Shown here: piece after piece, positions 8,906 to 19,668 of the stretch
How the letters are laid out: the number at the start of each line of letters is the position of its first letter
Numbering within the stretch: the first letter of the stretch is position 1
Assembly: GCA_902769185.1 (NCBI GenBank)
Contig: CACXNV010000008.1
Coordinates: forward strand, 1-53,145
Source: an uncultured Erysipelotrichaceae bacterium
Lineage (GTDB): Bacteria > Bacillota_I > Bacilli_A > RFN20 > CAG-826
Length of the DNA: 53,145 nucleotides
Direction of reading: 5' to 3'
Position numbers and translations under genes: made by a program
Notes under the pieces: model-generated
Told to the model about the DNA's origin: nothing
The model's input: the letters and a program-made list of their open reading frames with translations, nothing else
Databases searched by the model: none

Positions 8906-8959
8906 TGATATAATTTTGGTATCTATATTTATTAATATAAATAATGTATAATAACACAG
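8906..8959 (+). promoter_or_regulatory. Two candidate -10 elements upstream of the kinase-like gene
   Basis: TGATATAAT (8906-8914) is an extended -10 sequence, and a second TATAAT sits at 8947-8952, ending 7 nt before the ATG at 8960. No Shine-Dalgarno precedes that ATG, so the second site would give a leaderless message. Confidence 0.45.
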
Positions 8960-9529
8960 ATGGAAAATTTGAGAATAAAACGTAAAGAATTTGAAGTTGT
9001 AGAGATCTTATCTAAAGATACTTTTAAAGCTGAATTCAAAAGCGAGACATATTTAATTAAGAAATATGAACCAGGATCAATTAGTCTTGATATGGTTAAA
9101 AAACTTCGTAAATCCAATGTCTGTACTCCTAAAATTAAATTATTGGATAAAAAGAGCGGTTATGTGGCTTTTCAGTGGCTTGATGGAGTGCTTATTAGCG
9201 ACTATATTTTGGATAATGACTTTAATGAAAATATCTATAAACAAATTTTTAAAAATTCCTATATGGCAAGAGCCGCAGGACTTAATTTAGACTTCTCTCT
9301 AGACAAATGGATGTTAGTTAATGACACTCTATATTATGTTAGTGAATACTGTGAAAAATATGATCCTAAAAATGACTTCACTAAATTAAAAATGAGAGAA
9401 TGGTTCTTTACTACTGAATTAGCCGATTTTTATAAACAAAAAGGAATTTTATTTGACAAAAAGCGTATAAAAAACGAATTTTCTGTGAATAAGGAGATGG
9501 TCTTAATGACCTGTAAATACTATCTTTAA
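8960..9529 (+). CDS. Small kinase-fold-like protein of unknown function
   Basis: A 189-residue protein with the look of a minimal protein-kinase or aminoglycoside-phosphotransferase fold: an N-terminal beta-rich part with a candidate Lys in YLIKKYEPGS (about residues 32-41), a hinge-like VAFQWLDGVLISDYI, and helical C-terminal half. The usual catalytic HxD and DFG motifs are not evident, so it may be a pseudokinase or a different fold. It ends 1 nt before prs and shares its transcript. I would not assign a substrate. Confidence 0.55.
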   Translation: MENLRIKRKEFEVVEILSKDTFKAEFKSETYLIKKYEPGSISLDMVKKLRKSNVCTPKIKLLDKKSGYVAFQWLDGVLISDYILDNDFNENIYKQIFKNSYMARAAGLNLDFSLDKWMLVNDTLYYVSEYCEKYDPKNDFTKLKMREWFFTTELADFYKQKGILFDKKRIKNEFSVNKEMVLMTCKYYL

Positions 9530-9530
9530 T

Positions 9531-10430
9531 ATGAGCAATTTAGTGATTTTTTCTTTATTATCCAATAGAAAATTAGCAAAGCGTATTGCCAAAAAATATG
9601 ACGCTGAGCTAGGAGAGATTTCTATCGACCATTTTAAAGATGGAGAAGTATTAGTAAAAACCCTTACTAACTGTAAAGATAAGGACGTCATTATCTTTGA
9701 AAGCACTGCGATTAAAGCACATGAAAGATTATTTGAACTTTTGCTATTAGTTGACTCTATTAAAAGAACAGGATCTAAGAGTATTAAACTCTATATTCCT
9801 TATTTCGGATACTCTAGACAAGAAAGAGTGTCTTGGATTAATGAACCAATCTCATGTGAAGTGGTAGCAAAGATTTTAGATACTGCTAAAGTTGATGAAA
9901 TCTTAACCTTCGATTTACATCATCCTGATATTGAAAAATTCTTTAAAACTAAATTCACATCTTTACCAACTACTAGCTTATTTGCAAAGTATTACAAAGA
10001 TTATTTAAAAAAAGAACGAATTAATATTAAAGATGTAGTGGTTGTTTCTCCAGATCACGGAGCAAATACTAGAGCAGATGCTTTAGTTAAAGAGTTACTA
10101 GGAACTAGAAAAGTTATTCTAAATAAAATTAGAACTGCCCCAAATTATGCCGAGCATTTAGCTTTTGAAGATGATGTTAAAGACAAAATCTGTATTATTC
10201 TTGATGATATTATCGATACAGGTGGAACAATTATTTCTGCATCTAATTTGCTTTTAGAACATGGCGCTAAAGGTGTTTTAGTTGGCGCAAGTCATGCTGT
10301 TTTATCAAATAAAAGTATCGATAAACTTTTAGAATCGCATATTAAAGATTTAGTATTTACTAACACAATTGAAAAAAGACTACCAAAAATTATTAAAGTT
10401 TTAGATATATCTAAAATTATTAAATTATAA
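9531..10430 (+). CDS. prs: Ribose-phosphate pyrophosphokinase (PRPP synthetase)
   Basis: Makes PRPP from ribose 5-phosphate and ATP for nucleotide synthesis. The 299-residue protein carries the PRPP loop CIILDDIIDTGGTI near residue 224, an N-terminal FKDGEV segment, YFGYSRQER and FDLHHPDIEKFF. It is somewhat short and diverged (family about 315; the usual DLHA-Q-I-Q motif is DLHHPDI here), so it may be a non-classical form with altered allostery. It starts 1 nt after the kinase-like gene without a clear Shine-Dalgarno and is followed 9 nt later by tgt. Confidence 0.85.
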   Translation: MSNLVIFSLLSNRKLAKRIAKKYDAELGEISIDHFKDGEVLVKTLTNCKDKDVIIFESTAIKAHERLFELLLLVDSIKRTGSKSIKLYIPYFGYSRQERVSWINEPISCEVVAKILDTAKVDEILTFDLHHPDIEKFFKTKFTSLPTTSLFAKYYKDYLKKERINIKDVVVVSPDHGANTRADALVKELLGTRKVILNKIRTAPNYAEHLAFEDDVKDKICIILDDIIDTGGTIISASNLLLEHGAKGVLVGASHAVLSNKSIDKLLESHIKDLVFTNTIEKRLPKIIKVLDISKIIKL

Positions 10431-11563
<1,133 letters not shown>

Positions 11564-11564
<1 letters not shown>

Positions 11565-12595
11565 TGGATATTAATCTATTTGATTTTTATTTGCCCGAAG
11601 AACTAATTGCCCAAAAACCAAGTGATAAAAGGGATCATTCTCGTTTATTAGCAATTAATAAAGACACTAAAACTTATGAAGATAGACATTTTTATGACAT
11701 CCTTGAGTATTTAAGACCGGGAGATGTTTTAGTTAGAAATAACACTAAAGTTATCCCTGCTAGACTTATTGGAATTAAAGAAATTACAGGAGCGCACTGT
11801 GAACTTCTTTTACTTAAACAAGTTGAGGATGATGTCTGGGAATGCCTCACCAAACCCGCTAAATCATTGAAGGTTGGTGCAAAAATTAATTTTGGAGAAG
11901 GCAAATTAATTGGTGAAGTTGTCAAAGAAAAGGAAGAAGGACTACGTTTAGTGAAGTTCCACTATAAAGGAATATTCCTAGAAGTACTTGATTCTTTAGG
12001 CAAGATGCCGCTTCCTCCATATATTAAAGAACAATTATGCACTAATGATAGATATCAAACAGTCTATGCAAAATATGAAGGTAGTGCAGCAGCCCCTACT
12101 GCTGGATTTCACTTTACAGAAGAACTATTTGATAAGATAAAAGCTAAAGGAATAACTATTGTAGACATTACACTACATATTGGACTTGGAACATTTAGAC
12201 CTGTAAAAGTTGAAGATACTGATAATCATGTTATGCATAGCGAACTTTATGAAATTTCTAGTGAAGCATGTGAAATTTTAAATAAGGCTAAAGAAGAAAA
12301 AAGAAGAATTATCGCCATTGGGACAACTTCGGTTAGAACATTAGAAGCAAATATTCAAGAATTTGGCAAATTTACTCCAATTAAAAAGGAAACTAATATC
12401 TTTATTAAACCAGGTTATGAATTTAAAGCTGTTGATTGTATTATTACGAATTTTCATCTTCCAAAATCGACTTTGATTATGCTTGTTTCAGCATTTTTAG
12501 GAAGAGAATTTACCCTTGAAGTTTATAAGCATGCTGTTGATGAAAGATATAGATTTTTCTCCTTTGGTGACTCGATGATCATTTATGGAAAATAG
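11564..12595 (+). CDS. queA: S-adenosylmethionine:tRNA ribosyltransferase-isomerase
   Basis: Transfers and isomerises the ribosyl moiety of SAM onto preQ1-34 in tRNA, making epoxyqueuosine. The 343-residue length is normal. Family motifs include the N-terminal [38 protein letters not shown] and [10 protein letters not shown]. The ATG overlaps the tgt stop by one base and its own end overlaps queH by 11 nt, so the three are tightly coupled. Confidence 0.95.
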
Positions 12596-13226
12596 AATAA
12601 ATTTTCAAAAAAAGTTCGAAATTGAAGTAGAAAATATAAAAAATAGTGGTAAAAAGGCCACTCTTTTGTTACATGCTTGTTGTGGTCCTTGCTTTACTAT
12701 TCCGTATGAATTACTCAAGGACTATTTTGATATCACGATCCTTTATAACAACTCTAACATCTATCCTAAACAAGAACATGATCGTAGATTACAAGAACTC
12801 AGGGACTATATTAAAGAAATTGGAGCAAACATTAAAGTAATTGAGACCAAATATGATAATGAAACCTATAATCTAGATTTAGAACCTCATAAAGATGATA
12901 AAGAAGGTCATGAAAGATGTCGAATCTGCTTTAATAAACGATTAAAAGAAGGTTTTGAATATGCGAGTAAACATCATTTTGATTACTATGGAACAGTGAT
13001 GACAATCTCAAGATACAAAAATGCTCAAGATATTAATAAAATAGGTGAAAAATTACAAAAAGACTATCCTACAACTAAATGGTTATACGCTGATTTTAAG
13101 AAGAATGATGGCTATGAAAAATCGCTGATCATAATTAAAGAACACGAGATGTATTTTCAGGAATATTGTGGCTGCAAATACTCTTATGAAGCATATCAAA
13201 AGAAGTTAAAGTCAAAAAGTAACTAA
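12585..13226 (+). CDS. queH: Epoxyqueuosine reductase QueH
   Basis: Reduces epoxyqueuosine to queuosine in tRNA, a non-homologous replacement for QueG in many anaerobes and Firmicutes. The 213-residue protein shows the family metal-cluster cysteines: HACCGPC near residue 31, CRIC in mid-protein and CGCKYS near the C-terminus, with [10 protein letters not shown] in between. Its position directly after queA with an 11-nt overlap supports the call. It is the last gene before the ribosomal operon leader. Confidence 0.92.
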   Translation: MENRINFQKKFEIEVENIKNSGKKATLLLHACCGPCFTIPYELLKDYFDITILYNNSNIYPKQEHDRRLQELRDYIKEIGANIKVIETKYDNETYNLDLEPHKDDKEGHERCRICFNKRLKEGFEYASKHHFDYYGTVMTISRYKNAQDINKIGEKLQKDYPTTKWLYADFKKNDGYEKSLIIIKEHEMYFQEYCGCKYSYEAYQKKLKSKSN

Positions 13227-13348
13227 AATTTAGAGTCAAAATATCAAAAATGAGCCATCTAAAATCATAGTTGGCGTAAAAATTTGATATTTTTTTGTAC
13301 TTTTTTCAGACGTGCTTTTATCTATTAAAAATATTTATAAATAAATTA

Positions 13349-13378
13349 TTGACACATACATACGCATAAGAGTAGTAT
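13349..13378 (+). promoter_or_regulatory. Promoter of the S10-spc-alpha ribosomal operon
   Basis: TTGACA (13349-13354) is a consensus -35. TAGTAT (13373-13378) follows after 18 nt as a plausible -10. It would start a leader of about 125 nt before rpsJ. Confidence 0.6.
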
Positions 13379-13384
13379 TTGAAC

Positions 13385-13502
13385 GTTGACTGCTCGCGTT
13401 GACGTGCGAGGTTGCGGACACACCCACAGGCGTTGTCATGAAGGTGTATCTGGGAATTCGTACTGAGAGAGTGAGGTCAAAGCCTGAAAGTGATATAGGA
13501 GG
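13385..13502 (+). promoter_or_regulatory. GC-rich structured leader of rpsJ (candidate r-protein autoregulatory RNA)
   Basis: The roughly 120 nt between the promoter and the rpsJ Shine-Dalgarno (AGGAGG at 13497-13502) are far richer in G and C than the AT-rich flank and have no coding role that I trust. Visible pairings include CTCGC/GCGAG (13393-13397 with 13406-13410) and ACACC/GGTGT (13420-13424 with 13443-13447). Feedback leaders for S10 operons are known in other bacteria; I cannot match this one to a named class. Confidence 0.45.
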
Positions 13503-13509
13503 AAATTTC

Positions 13510-13821
13510 ATGGCAAAAACTACTAAGATTAGAGTTCGTCTCAAAGCTTATGATCACGTTAACCTTGATTTATCTGCTGAGAGAATCGTTCAAGTAGCGA
13601 AGAACTCTGGGGCGACCGTTGTTGGCCCTATCCCACTACCAACGGAAAAACAAGTGTTTACCATTTTAAGAGCGGTTCACAAGTACAAAGATTCTCGTGA
13701 ACAATTCGAAATTAGAACACACAAAAGAATTATCGATATTACAAATCCAAAGAAGGAAACTCTTGAAGCTCTCAAGAACTTAGACTTACCTTCAGGAGTA
13801 GATATCGAAATTAAACTTTAA
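13510..13821 (+). CDS. rpsJ: Small ribosomal subunit protein uS10
   Basis: 30S head protein, also part of transcription antitermination with NusB. At 103 residues it has the standard length, with [14 protein letters not shown] at the N-terminus, GPIPLPTE and [11 protein letters not shown]. The frame is open further upstream to 13399, but AGGAGG 7 nt before the ATG at 13510 and the family N-terminus MAKTTKIRV fix the start. It is the first gene of an unbroken 27-gene ribosomal operon. Confidence 0.97.
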   Translation: MAKTTKIRVRLKAYDHVNLDLSAERIVQVAKNSGATVVGPIPLPTEKQVFTILRAVHKYKDSREQFEIRTHKRIIDITNPKKETLEALKNLDLPSGVDIEIKL

Positions 13822-13835
13822 GGAGGTAAGGCGAA

Positions 13836-14543
13836 ATGAAAGCAATTTTAGGTCGTAAAATGGGCATGACATCTGTCTTTGAAGTCTTACCAAACGTTGT
13901 TACACAAGTTAAAACCTTAGAGAAAGATGGCTATGTCGCTGTCCAAGTTGGTTACGAAGAAAAGAAAGAATCTCGTGCTAACAAAGCAGAAAAAGGCATT
14001 GCAAAGAAAGCCAATACCGTTCCACATTACGTGTCCGCGGAATTAAGAGGCGATGAAATGGGTTCTTACCAATTAGGTGATCTCATCAAAGCTGATATGT
14101 TCCAAGCTGGTGATGTCGTTGATGTTATCGGAACTAGTAAAGGTCATGGTTATAGCGGAACTATTAAAAGATGGCATATGCACATCGGTCCAAAAGGACA
14201 TGGTTCAGGTTATCACAGAGGACAAGGTTCCTTCGCTAATAACGGTCGTTACAACCACGGTGTTATGCCAGGCAAACACATGTCTGGACATCACGGTAAC
14301 AAATCTGCCACTTTATTAAACTTATTAGTGGTCAAGGTTGATGCCGAAAAAGGCTACATCTTAATTAAAGGCGGTTTACCAGGCTCCAAGAAGAGCATTG
14401 TGACAATCCGTTCTGCAATTAAGACAGTCAAAAACAAAGAAAGTGTTAAACCTTTAATTCAAAGAGTTAAAAAGGTTGAAGCTCCTAAAGCAGAAGAAGC
14501 TCCTGTTGAAGCTCCTGTTGCTGAAGAAGCAAAAGCTGAATAG
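13836..14543 (+). CDS. rplC: Large ribosomal subunit protein uL3
   Basis: 50S assembly protein near the peptidyl-transferase centre. The 235 residues include the N-terminal GRKMGMTSVF and the conserved GHGYSGTIKRW and HGSGYHRGQGS loop. The last 25 or so residues, after LIQRVKKVE, are an Ala/Glu/Pro/Lys-rich tail not found in standard L3 (about 209 residues). It follows rpsJ by 14 nt with AAGGAGG. Confidence 0.97.
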   Translation: MKAILGRKMGMTSVFEVLPNVVTQVKTLEKDGYVAVQVGYEEKKESRANKAEKGIAKKANTVPHYVSAELRGDEMGSYQLGDLIKADMFQAGDVVDVIGTSKGHGYSGTIKRWHMHIGPKGHGSGYHRGQGSFANNGRYNHGVMPGKHMSGHHGNKSATLLNLLVVKVDAEKGYILIKGGLPGSKKSIVTIRSAIKTVKNKESVKPLIQRVKKVEAPKAEEAPVEAPVAEEAKAE

Positions 14544-14560
14544 GACGAAAGGAGAACATT

Positions 14561-15199
14561 ATGTCAGAAAAGAAAACCGTCAGTGTTAAAGTTCTTAACA
14601 TGGCCGGCGAAGAAGTTGGCAAATTAAGCTTAAATGGTGCTGTGTTCGCTGTCGAACCACACAAACAAGCAATGTTCAACGCCGTCCAAGTCGAGCAAGC
14701 TAACCAACGTCAAGCAACTGCTAAGACCAAGGTTAGACACGAAGTCTCTGGTGGTGGTAAGAAACCATGGAGACAAAAGGGAACAGGTAGAGCCCGTGCT
14801 GGTAGCTCTAGATCCCCAATCTGGGTTGGTGGTGGAACAGTCTTTGGACCAGTTGGTAACCAAAACTTCACCTTATCCCAAAACAGAAAAGAACATCAAT
14901 TAGCCTTAAGAAGTGCTTTATCTCTTAAGGCCCCAAAAGATCTCGTTGTTGTTAACGAAATCAAATTCGAAGGTAAAAAGACTAAAGAATTCGTCAAGAT
15001 GCTTGCTGCTCTTAAATCCGAAGTTAAGACTCTCGTGGTTGTGAGTGAAATTGATGAGAATTTATTCGCCAGCGTGCGTAACGTAAGCTACGCCAAAGTG
15101 GTTACCACTGATAACGTCTCTGTGTTTGACTTATTAAATGCTGAGAAATTAGTTATGAGTGAAGCCGCAGTTAAAGAAGTTGAGGAGGCACTTAAATAA
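14561..15199 (+). CDS. rplD: Large ribosomal subunit protein uL4
   Basis: 50S protein lining the exit tunnel; in some bacteria it also represses the S10 operon through its leader RNA. The 212 residues are typical, with the tunnel-loop motif KPWRQKGTGRARAGS and SPIWVGGG. The stop overlaps the rplW start (TAATG), so the two are translationally coupled. Confidence 0.97.
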   Translation: MSEKKTVSVKVLNMAGEEVGKLSLNGAVFAVEPHKQAMFNAVQVEQANQRQATAKTKVRHEVSGGGKKPWRQKGTGRARAGSSRSPIWVGGGTVFGPVGNQNFTLSQNRKEHQLALRSALSLKAPKDLVVVNEIKFEGKKTKEFVKMLAALKSEVKTLVVVSEIDENLFASVRNVSYAKVVTTDNVSVFDLLNAEKLVMSEAAVKEVEEALK

Positions 15200-15540
15200 T
15201 GGCAGCCAAGAAGAAAGTTGAAGCTCCAAAAAGTAGCTTCCAAAAACCAACAGAAAGAGACTTCGCTGTGATCTTAAAACCAGTCATCACTGAAAAGAGT
15301 ATGGCAGGTATGCAAAACAGCAACAAAGTCACTGTTAAAGTCGCAAAAGACGCTAACAAGACCGAAGTCAAACTCGCATTTGAAAGAATCTTCCAAGTGA
15401 AAGTTGTTGATGTCAGAATCGTTAATGTCCACGCCAAAGCCACAACAAGAGGTACCCGTTATCACGGATACATCCAAGGCTATAAGAAAGCGATTGTCAC
15501 TATCGCAAGTGGTGAAGCAATCGACTTATTCAGAGAATAA
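15199..15540 (+). CDS. rplW: Large ribosomal subunit protein uL23
   Basis: 50S protein at the tunnel exit that docks trigger factor and SRP. The core from about residue 22 (VILKPVITEKS) to the end, with RGTRYHGY, matches L23. The first 20 residues are a Lys/Ala/Pro-rich extension (MAAKKKVEAPKSS). The ATG overlaps the rplD stop. Confidence 0.96.
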   Translation: MAAKKKVEAPKSSFQKPTERDFAVILKPVITEKSMAGMQNSNKVTVKVAKDANKTEVKLAFERIFQVKVVDVRIVNVHAKATTRGTRYHGYIQGYKKAIVTIASGEAIDLFRE

Positions 15541-15577
15541 TCAAGTTCATATTCTCAAACTATAGGAGGAAAAAGTA

Positions 15578-16411
15578 ATGTCAATTAGAACTTACAAGCC
15601 TACTTCTGCAAGTAGACGAAACATGACAAACTCGACATTCGAAGAAATTACAACAAGCACTCCTGAAAAAAGTTTATTAGTCAGCTTATCCAAATCTGGC
15701 GGAAGAAATAACCAAGGCGTTATTACCTGCCGTCACATTGGTGGAGGTCACAAACGTAAATATCGTTTAATTGACTTCAAACGTAATAAGGACAATATCC
15801 CTGCTGTTGTAAAGACTGTTGAGTACGATCCAAACCGTAACGCTAACATCTGCTTAGTCGCTTACTTAGATGGTGAAAAGAGATACATCTTAGCACCTAA
15901 AGATCTCAAAGTCGGGGATAAAATCATATCTGGCGAAACCGCTGATATTAAAACTGGTAACGCCTTAGTATTAAAGAACATTCCTGAAGGTACATTCGTC
16001 CATAACGTCGAATTAGTTCCAGGAAAAGGCGGACAATTATGTCGTGCTGCTGGAGCGGCTGCTCAAGTCCTCGGTAGCGAAGGCAAATATGTCATGCTTA
16101 GACTCGCAAGTGGAGAAATGAGAAAAGTTCTCGCAACTTGTAGAGCCACAGTTGGTACCGTTGGTAACGAAGATTGGAACTTAATCAATCTTGGTAAAGC
16201 TGGTAAAACCAGATGGTACGGTACTAGACCAACAGTTAGAGGTTCCGTTATGAACCCTAACGACCACCCACATGGTGGTGGTGAAGGTAAATGTCCAGTT
16301 GGACGTGATGCACCAAGAACTCCTTGGGGTAAACGTGCAATGGGTGTTAAGACCAGAAATACCAAGAAAAAGTCTACTAAATTAATTATCCGTAGACGTA
16401 ACGCGAAATAG
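15578..16411 (+). CDS. rplB: Large ribosomal subunit protein uL2
   Basis: 50S protein essential for subunit joining and peptidyl transfer. The 277-residue protein has [30 protein letters not shown] and the catalytic-region [13 protein letters not shown], all as in the family. It has its own AGGAGG and 37 nt spacing from rplW. Confidence 0.98.
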   Translation: MSIRTYKPTSASRRNMTNSTFEEITTSTPEKSLLVSLSKSGGRNNQGVITCRHIGGGHKRKYRLIDFKRNKDNIPAVVKTVEYDPNRNANICLVAYLDGEKRYILAPKDLKVGDKIISGETADIKTGNALVLKNIPEGTFVHNVELVPGKGGQLCRAAGAAAQVLGSEGKYVMLRLASGEMRKVLATCRATVGTVGNEDWNLINLGKAGKTRWYGTRPTVRGSVMNPNDHPHGGGEGKCPVGRDAPRTPWGKRAMGVKTRNTKKKSTKLIIRRRNAK

Positions 16412-16424
16412 GAGGTAAACGCAA

Positions 16425-16718
16425 ATGGCAAGAAGTTTGAAAAAAGGCGCATTCTGTGATGAACACTTAATGAAAAAAGTCGAAGCTTTAAATGCTGCTG
16501 GCAAAAAAGAAGTCATTAAGACATGGTCCCGCCGTTCTACAATCTACCCATCATTCGTCGGACACACCTTCGCGGTCTATAACGGAAAAGAACACATCTC
16601 CGTTTACGTCACAGATGATATGGTAGGACATAAACTCGGTGAATTCTCTCCAACCAGAAAATACACCGGTCATACAGGCCACACTGCTGAAGATAAAGCA
16701 GCCGCGGCTGGTAAATAA
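16425..16718 (+). CDS. rpsS: Small ribosomal subunit protein uS19
   Basis: 30S head protein that forms a complex with uS13 and contacts tRNA. The 97 residues contain the expected [27 protein letters not shown], and KLGEFSPTR. It follows rplB by 13 nt with a GGAGG site. Confidence 0.97.
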   Translation: MARSLKKGAFCDEHLMKKVEALNAAGKKEVIKTWSRRSTIYPSFVGHTFAVYNGKEHISVYVTDDMVGHKLGEFSPTRKYTGHTGHTAEDKAAAAGK

Positions 16719-16733
16719 TAGGAGGTTCATATA

Positions 16734-17240
16734 ATGGCAGAAACAAAGAAAGCCCCTGCTAAGAAGGCTCCAGCTAAGAAAGCTGCAGTCAAAGAAGCAG
16801 AAGTTAAAGAAGAAGCTACCAAAGTAGAAGAAGCTCCTAAAGCTGAAAAAGCTAAAAAATCTAAAAAAGAAGAAAAGAAGGTTGAAGCTCCTAAAAAGCC
16901 AATGCCAACTGAAACAAGAGCGACCGCGACAAACGTTCGCTTAACTCCAAGAAAAGCTCGCTTAGTCATCGACCAAGTGAGAGGTAAGGATGTCAAAGTT
17001 GCCTTAGGTTTATTAAGAAACATCAACCGTGCAGCATGTGAACCAGTTACTAAAGTAATTAAGTCCGCTGCGGCAAACGCTATCAATAACTTCGGTATGG
17101 ATGAAGACAAATTATATGTCAAAGAAATCTATGCTAACGATGGCTTAAAAATGAGAAGATACTTACCAAGAGCGAAAGGTTCCGCTTCTGGTTTAGTGAA
17201 AAGATGCTGCCACATTACTGTGGTGGTCAAAATGAGATAA
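16734..17240 (+). CDS. rplV: Large ribosomal subunit protein uL22 with a long N-terminal tail
   Basis: 50S protein whose beta-hairpin lines the exit tunnel. The core begins near residue 62 (TRATATNVRLTPRK) and is normal. The first 55-60 residues are a low-complexity Lys/Ala/Glu/Pro repeat (KKAPAKKAPAKKAA and onward) that makes the protein 168 residues, versus about 110 in E. coli. The AGGAGG site lies directly upstream of the extended start, so the tail is real rather than a start-choice error. Confidence 0.96.
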   Translation: MAETKKAPAKKAPAKKAAVKEAEVKEEATKVEEAPKAEKAKKSKKEEKKVEAPKKPMPTETRATATNVRLTPRKARLVIDQVRGKDVKVALGLLRNINRAACEPVTKVIKSAAANAINNFGMDEDKLYVKEIYANDGLKMRRYLPRAKGSASGLVKRCCHITVVVKMR

Positions 17241-17253
17241 GGAGATAGATACA

Positions 17254-17925
17254 ATGGGTCAAAAAGTTAATCCAGTAGGTATGCGTATCGGTGTCAACAA
17301 GGATTGGAATTCTCGTTGGTTCGCCGAAGACAAAGAATACCCTGTCTACTTAAATGAAGACGTTAAAATTCGTAAATATCTCGCAAGTTCTTTAAAAGAA
17401 GCATTATTATCTCATGTTGAAATTGAAAGAACCAAAACAGATAAAGGCACTAGTGTTGTCGTTAAAACATTTGTTGCTCGTCCAGGTGTTGTTATTGGTC
17501 AAGACGGTAAAAACATCTTAGCCTTAAAAGAAGCACTCGCTAAATTAATTAAAAATAAGAGCGTGCGCGTGGACGTAGTAGAAGTCAAGAATCCTGACTT
17601 AGATGCGACAATCGTTGCCCAAACAATTGCAAAGCAATTAGAAGAAAGAGCAAGCTTCAGAACTGTACAAAAGAAAGCTATTCAAAGAGTTAGAAAAGCT
17701 GGCGCTAAAGGATGTAGAACCATGGTCTCTGGTAGACTTGGTGGTGCTGATATCGCTAGAAGCGAAGGCTATAAAGAAGGAGTTATCCCTCTACACACCC
17801 TTAGAAGTGATATCGATTACGCAGTTAGTGAAGCAGCTACTCAATATGGTCGCTTAGGTGTTAAGGTCTGGATCTGTAGAGGAGAAATCCGCCCAGAACT
17901 TAAGAAAAGCGAGAAGGGAGAGTAA
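17254..17925 (+). CDS. rpsC: Small ribosomal subunit protein uS3
   Basis: 30S mRNA-entry protein with helicase-like activity. The 223 residues start MGQKVNPVGMRIG and carry the KH domain motif VIGQDGKNI and GRLGGADIARSE. It follows rplV by 13 nt and precedes rplP by 3 nt. Confidence 0.98.
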   Translation: MGQKVNPVGMRIGVNKDWNSRWFAEDKEYPVYLNEDVKIRKYLASSLKEALLSHVEIERTKTDKGTSVVVKTFVARPGVVIGQDGKNILALKEALAKLIKNKSVRVDVVEVKNPDLDATIVAQTIAKQLEERASFRTVQKKAIQRVRKAGAKGCRTMVSGRLGGADIARSEGYKEGVIPLHTLRSDIDYAVSEAATQYGRLGVKVWICRGEIRPELKKSEKGE

Positions 17926-17928
17926 GAG

Positions 17929-18339
17929 ATGTTACAACCAAACAGAGTGAAATATCGTCGTCCACATATTATTAAATATGAAGGACACGCAAAAGGCGGT
18001 ACAGAAATTAGCTTTGGTGAATATGGTTTACAAGCCCTTGAAGGTGCTTGGATTACCACAAGACAAATCGAAGCTGCCCGTATTGTATTATCTAGATACA
18101 CCAAACGTGGAGGACAAATTTGGATTAGAATTTTCCCTCACTTAGCAAAAACTAAAAAACCTGCCGAAGTTCGTATGGGATCTGGTAAAGGATCTCCAGA
18201 AGACTGGGTCGCAGTAGTTAAACAAGGACAAGTTATGTTTGAAATTGGTGGCGTTGAAGGAGAAGTCGCAAGAGAAGCTCTTAGACTTGCTGCTTATAAA
18301 CTCCCAATCAAATGTAAAGTTGTCGGAAAAGGAGAGTAG
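17929..18339 (+). CDS. rplP: Large ribosomal subunit protein uL16
   Basis: 50S protein that contacts the A-site tRNA. The 136 residues include the start [11 protein letters not shown] and [13 protein letters not shown]. Spacing to rpsC is 3 nt and to rpmC 5 nt, with a GGAGAG site in the end of rpsC. Confidence 0.97.
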   Translation: MLQPNRVKYRRPHIIKYEGHAKGGTEISFGEYGLQALEGAWITTRQIEAARIVLSRYTKRGGQIWIRIFPHLAKTKKPAEVRMGSGKGSPEDWVAVVKQGQVMFEIGGVEGEVAREALRLAAYKLPIKCKVVGKGE

Positions 18340-18344
18340 TAGCA

Positions 18345-18545
18345 ATGAAAATTAGTGAAGTCCGTGAAATGTCTACGAGTGAACTTAAAGAAAAGCTCTA
18401 CTCATTAAAAGAACAACTCTTTGAGCTAAGACGTAAAAAAGCCGTCGGAACTCTTGAAAGAGGAGAAGAAGTCATTGGCGTGAGAAAAGATATCGCCCGC
18501 GTAAACATGGTGCTACGTGAAAGAGAATTAAGTGAATCTAAATAA
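18345..18545 (+). CDS. rpmC: Large ribosomal subunit protein uL29
   Basis: Small 50S protein at the exit tunnel beside uL23. The 66 residues form two helices with the typical [18 protein letters not shown] and [15 protein letters not shown]. Standard length, without the long tail seen in mycoplasmas. Confidence 0.95.
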   Translation: MKISEVREMSTSELKEKLYSLKEQLFELRRKKAVGTLERGEEVIGVRKDIARVNMVLRERELSESK

Positions 18546-18559
18546 GGAGATCGTTACAA

Positions 18560-18955
18560 ATGGAAGAAAGAAACTTAAGACGTTCCATTCAAGGCGTAGT
18601 TGTTAGTGATAAAAACGACAAGACCATCGGTGTCCTTGTTGAAACTCACAAAAAACACGCTAAGTATGGCAAGCGCGTTAAATATAGAAAGAAGTATTAC
18701 GCGCACGATGAAAAGAACGAGGCTAAAATTGGAGATGTAGTGACCATCATGGAAACTAGAAAACTCTCCGCCACCAAAAGATGGAGATTAGTCTCAATCG
18801 ATAAGACTGCCGAAATGTCTGTTAAAGAGGCAGAAAAAGAATTAAAAGAAGAAATTCTTACTGGTGAAATTCCTGCTGAAGAAGTCGAAGAGAAACCTGC
18901 AGCAGAGAAAGTTGAAGAAGCAGAACCAGCTAAAGAAGAAAAGGAGGCCGAATAA
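18560..18955 (+). CDS. rpsQ: Small ribosomal subunit protein uS17 with acidic C-terminal tail
   Basis: Primary 16S rRNA-binding OB-fold protein. Residues 1 to about 84 match S17 ([39 protein letters not shown]). They are followed by about 45 residues rich in Glu, Ala, Lys and Pro. The tail makes it 131 residues, versus 84 in E. coli. It precedes rplN by 2 nt. Confidence 0.96.
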   Translation: MEERNLRRSIQGVVVSDKNDKTIGVLVETHKKHAKYGKRVKYRKKYYAHDEKNEAKIGDVVTIMETRKLSATKRWRLVSIDKTAEMSVKEAEKELKEEILTGEIPAEEVEEKPAAEKVEEAEPAKEEKEAE

Positions 18956-18957
18956 TT

Positions 18958-19335
18958 ATGATCCAGAAGGAAACTAATCTTGTTGTCGCTGATAATAGTG
19001 GCGCTCGTAAAGTTCGCGCTTTCACCCTCTACGGAGGAAGTAAAAGAAAAACATCTTATATCGGTGATATCATCCAATGTTCCGTTAAAGAAGCTATTCC
19101 AAATGGAAAAGTGAAAAAAGGCGACATTGTCAGATGCGTCATCGTCAGATGTAAAAAACCAACTCAAAGAGCTGACGGCAGCACCATCGCCTTTGATGAT
19201 AACGCAGTGGTTATCATTAATGATGATAATGCCCCAGTCGGAACCCGTGTCTTCGGACCTGTGGCCCGTGAGTTAAGAGAGAAGGGCATTGATGGATTTA
19301 TGAAAATCCTCTCCCTCGCTCCAGAAGTGTTATAA
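18958..19335 (+). CDS. rplN: Large ribosomal subunit protein uL14
   Basis: 50S protein at the subunit interface. The 125 residues carry [27 protein letters not shown] and the C-terminal [11 protein letters not shown]-like region ([16 protein letters not shown]). The Shine-Dalgarno lies in the end of rpsQ (AAGGAGG). Confidence 0.97.
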   Translation: MIQKETNLVVADNSGARKVRAFTLYGGSKRKTSYIGDIIQCSVKEAIPNGKVKKGDIVRCVIVRCKKPTQRADGSTIAFDDNAVVIINDDNAPVGTRVFGPVARELREKGIDGFMKILSLAPEVL

Positions 19336-19348
19336 GGAGGAGTAAACA

Positions 19349-19654
19349 ATGAAATTATTAAAAGGTGATAAAGTCATTGTCATCTCTGGCAAAGACAAGG
19401 GAAAGACTGGCGTCATCCAAAAGGTTGATCCAAAAACTAACCGTGTGGTTGTCGAAGGTGTCAATCTCCGTAAGAAACACAAAAAACCAACTCAACAAAC
19501 TCCAGAAGGAAGTATCGTCGAGATCTACGCTCCAATTGATGCTTCTAACGTCATGCTTGTTGATCCAAAAACCAAAAAACCAACTAGAGTTGGCCATAAG
19601 GTTGTAAAAGGAAAGAAAGTCAGAGTCGCTAAAGCTAGCGGCACTGAATTATAA
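19349..19654 (+). CDS. rplX: Large ribosomal subunit protein uL24
   Basis: 50S assembly initiator with a KOW domain: [17 protein letters not shown] at the N-terminus, then [15 protein letters not shown]. The 101-residue length is normal. It lies 13 nt after rplN with an AAGGAGG site. Confidence 0.96.
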   Translation: MKLLKGDKVIVISGKDKGKTGVIQKVDPKTNRVVVEGVNLRKKHKKPTQQTPEGSIVEIYAPIDASNVMLVDPKTKKPTRVGHKVVKGKKVRVAKASGTEL

Positions 19655-19668
19655 GGAGGTAGCTAAAA

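Noticed and set aside
13399-13509. In-frame 37-codon N-terminal extension of rpsJ
   Set aside because: Not part of any known uS10; AGGAGG and the conserved start both point to ATG 13510, and the region is better explained as a structured leader.
16063-16452. 129-codon antisense ORF inside rplB
   Set aside because: It is a shadow of a highly conserved ribosomal gene with C-ending codons; no start signal.
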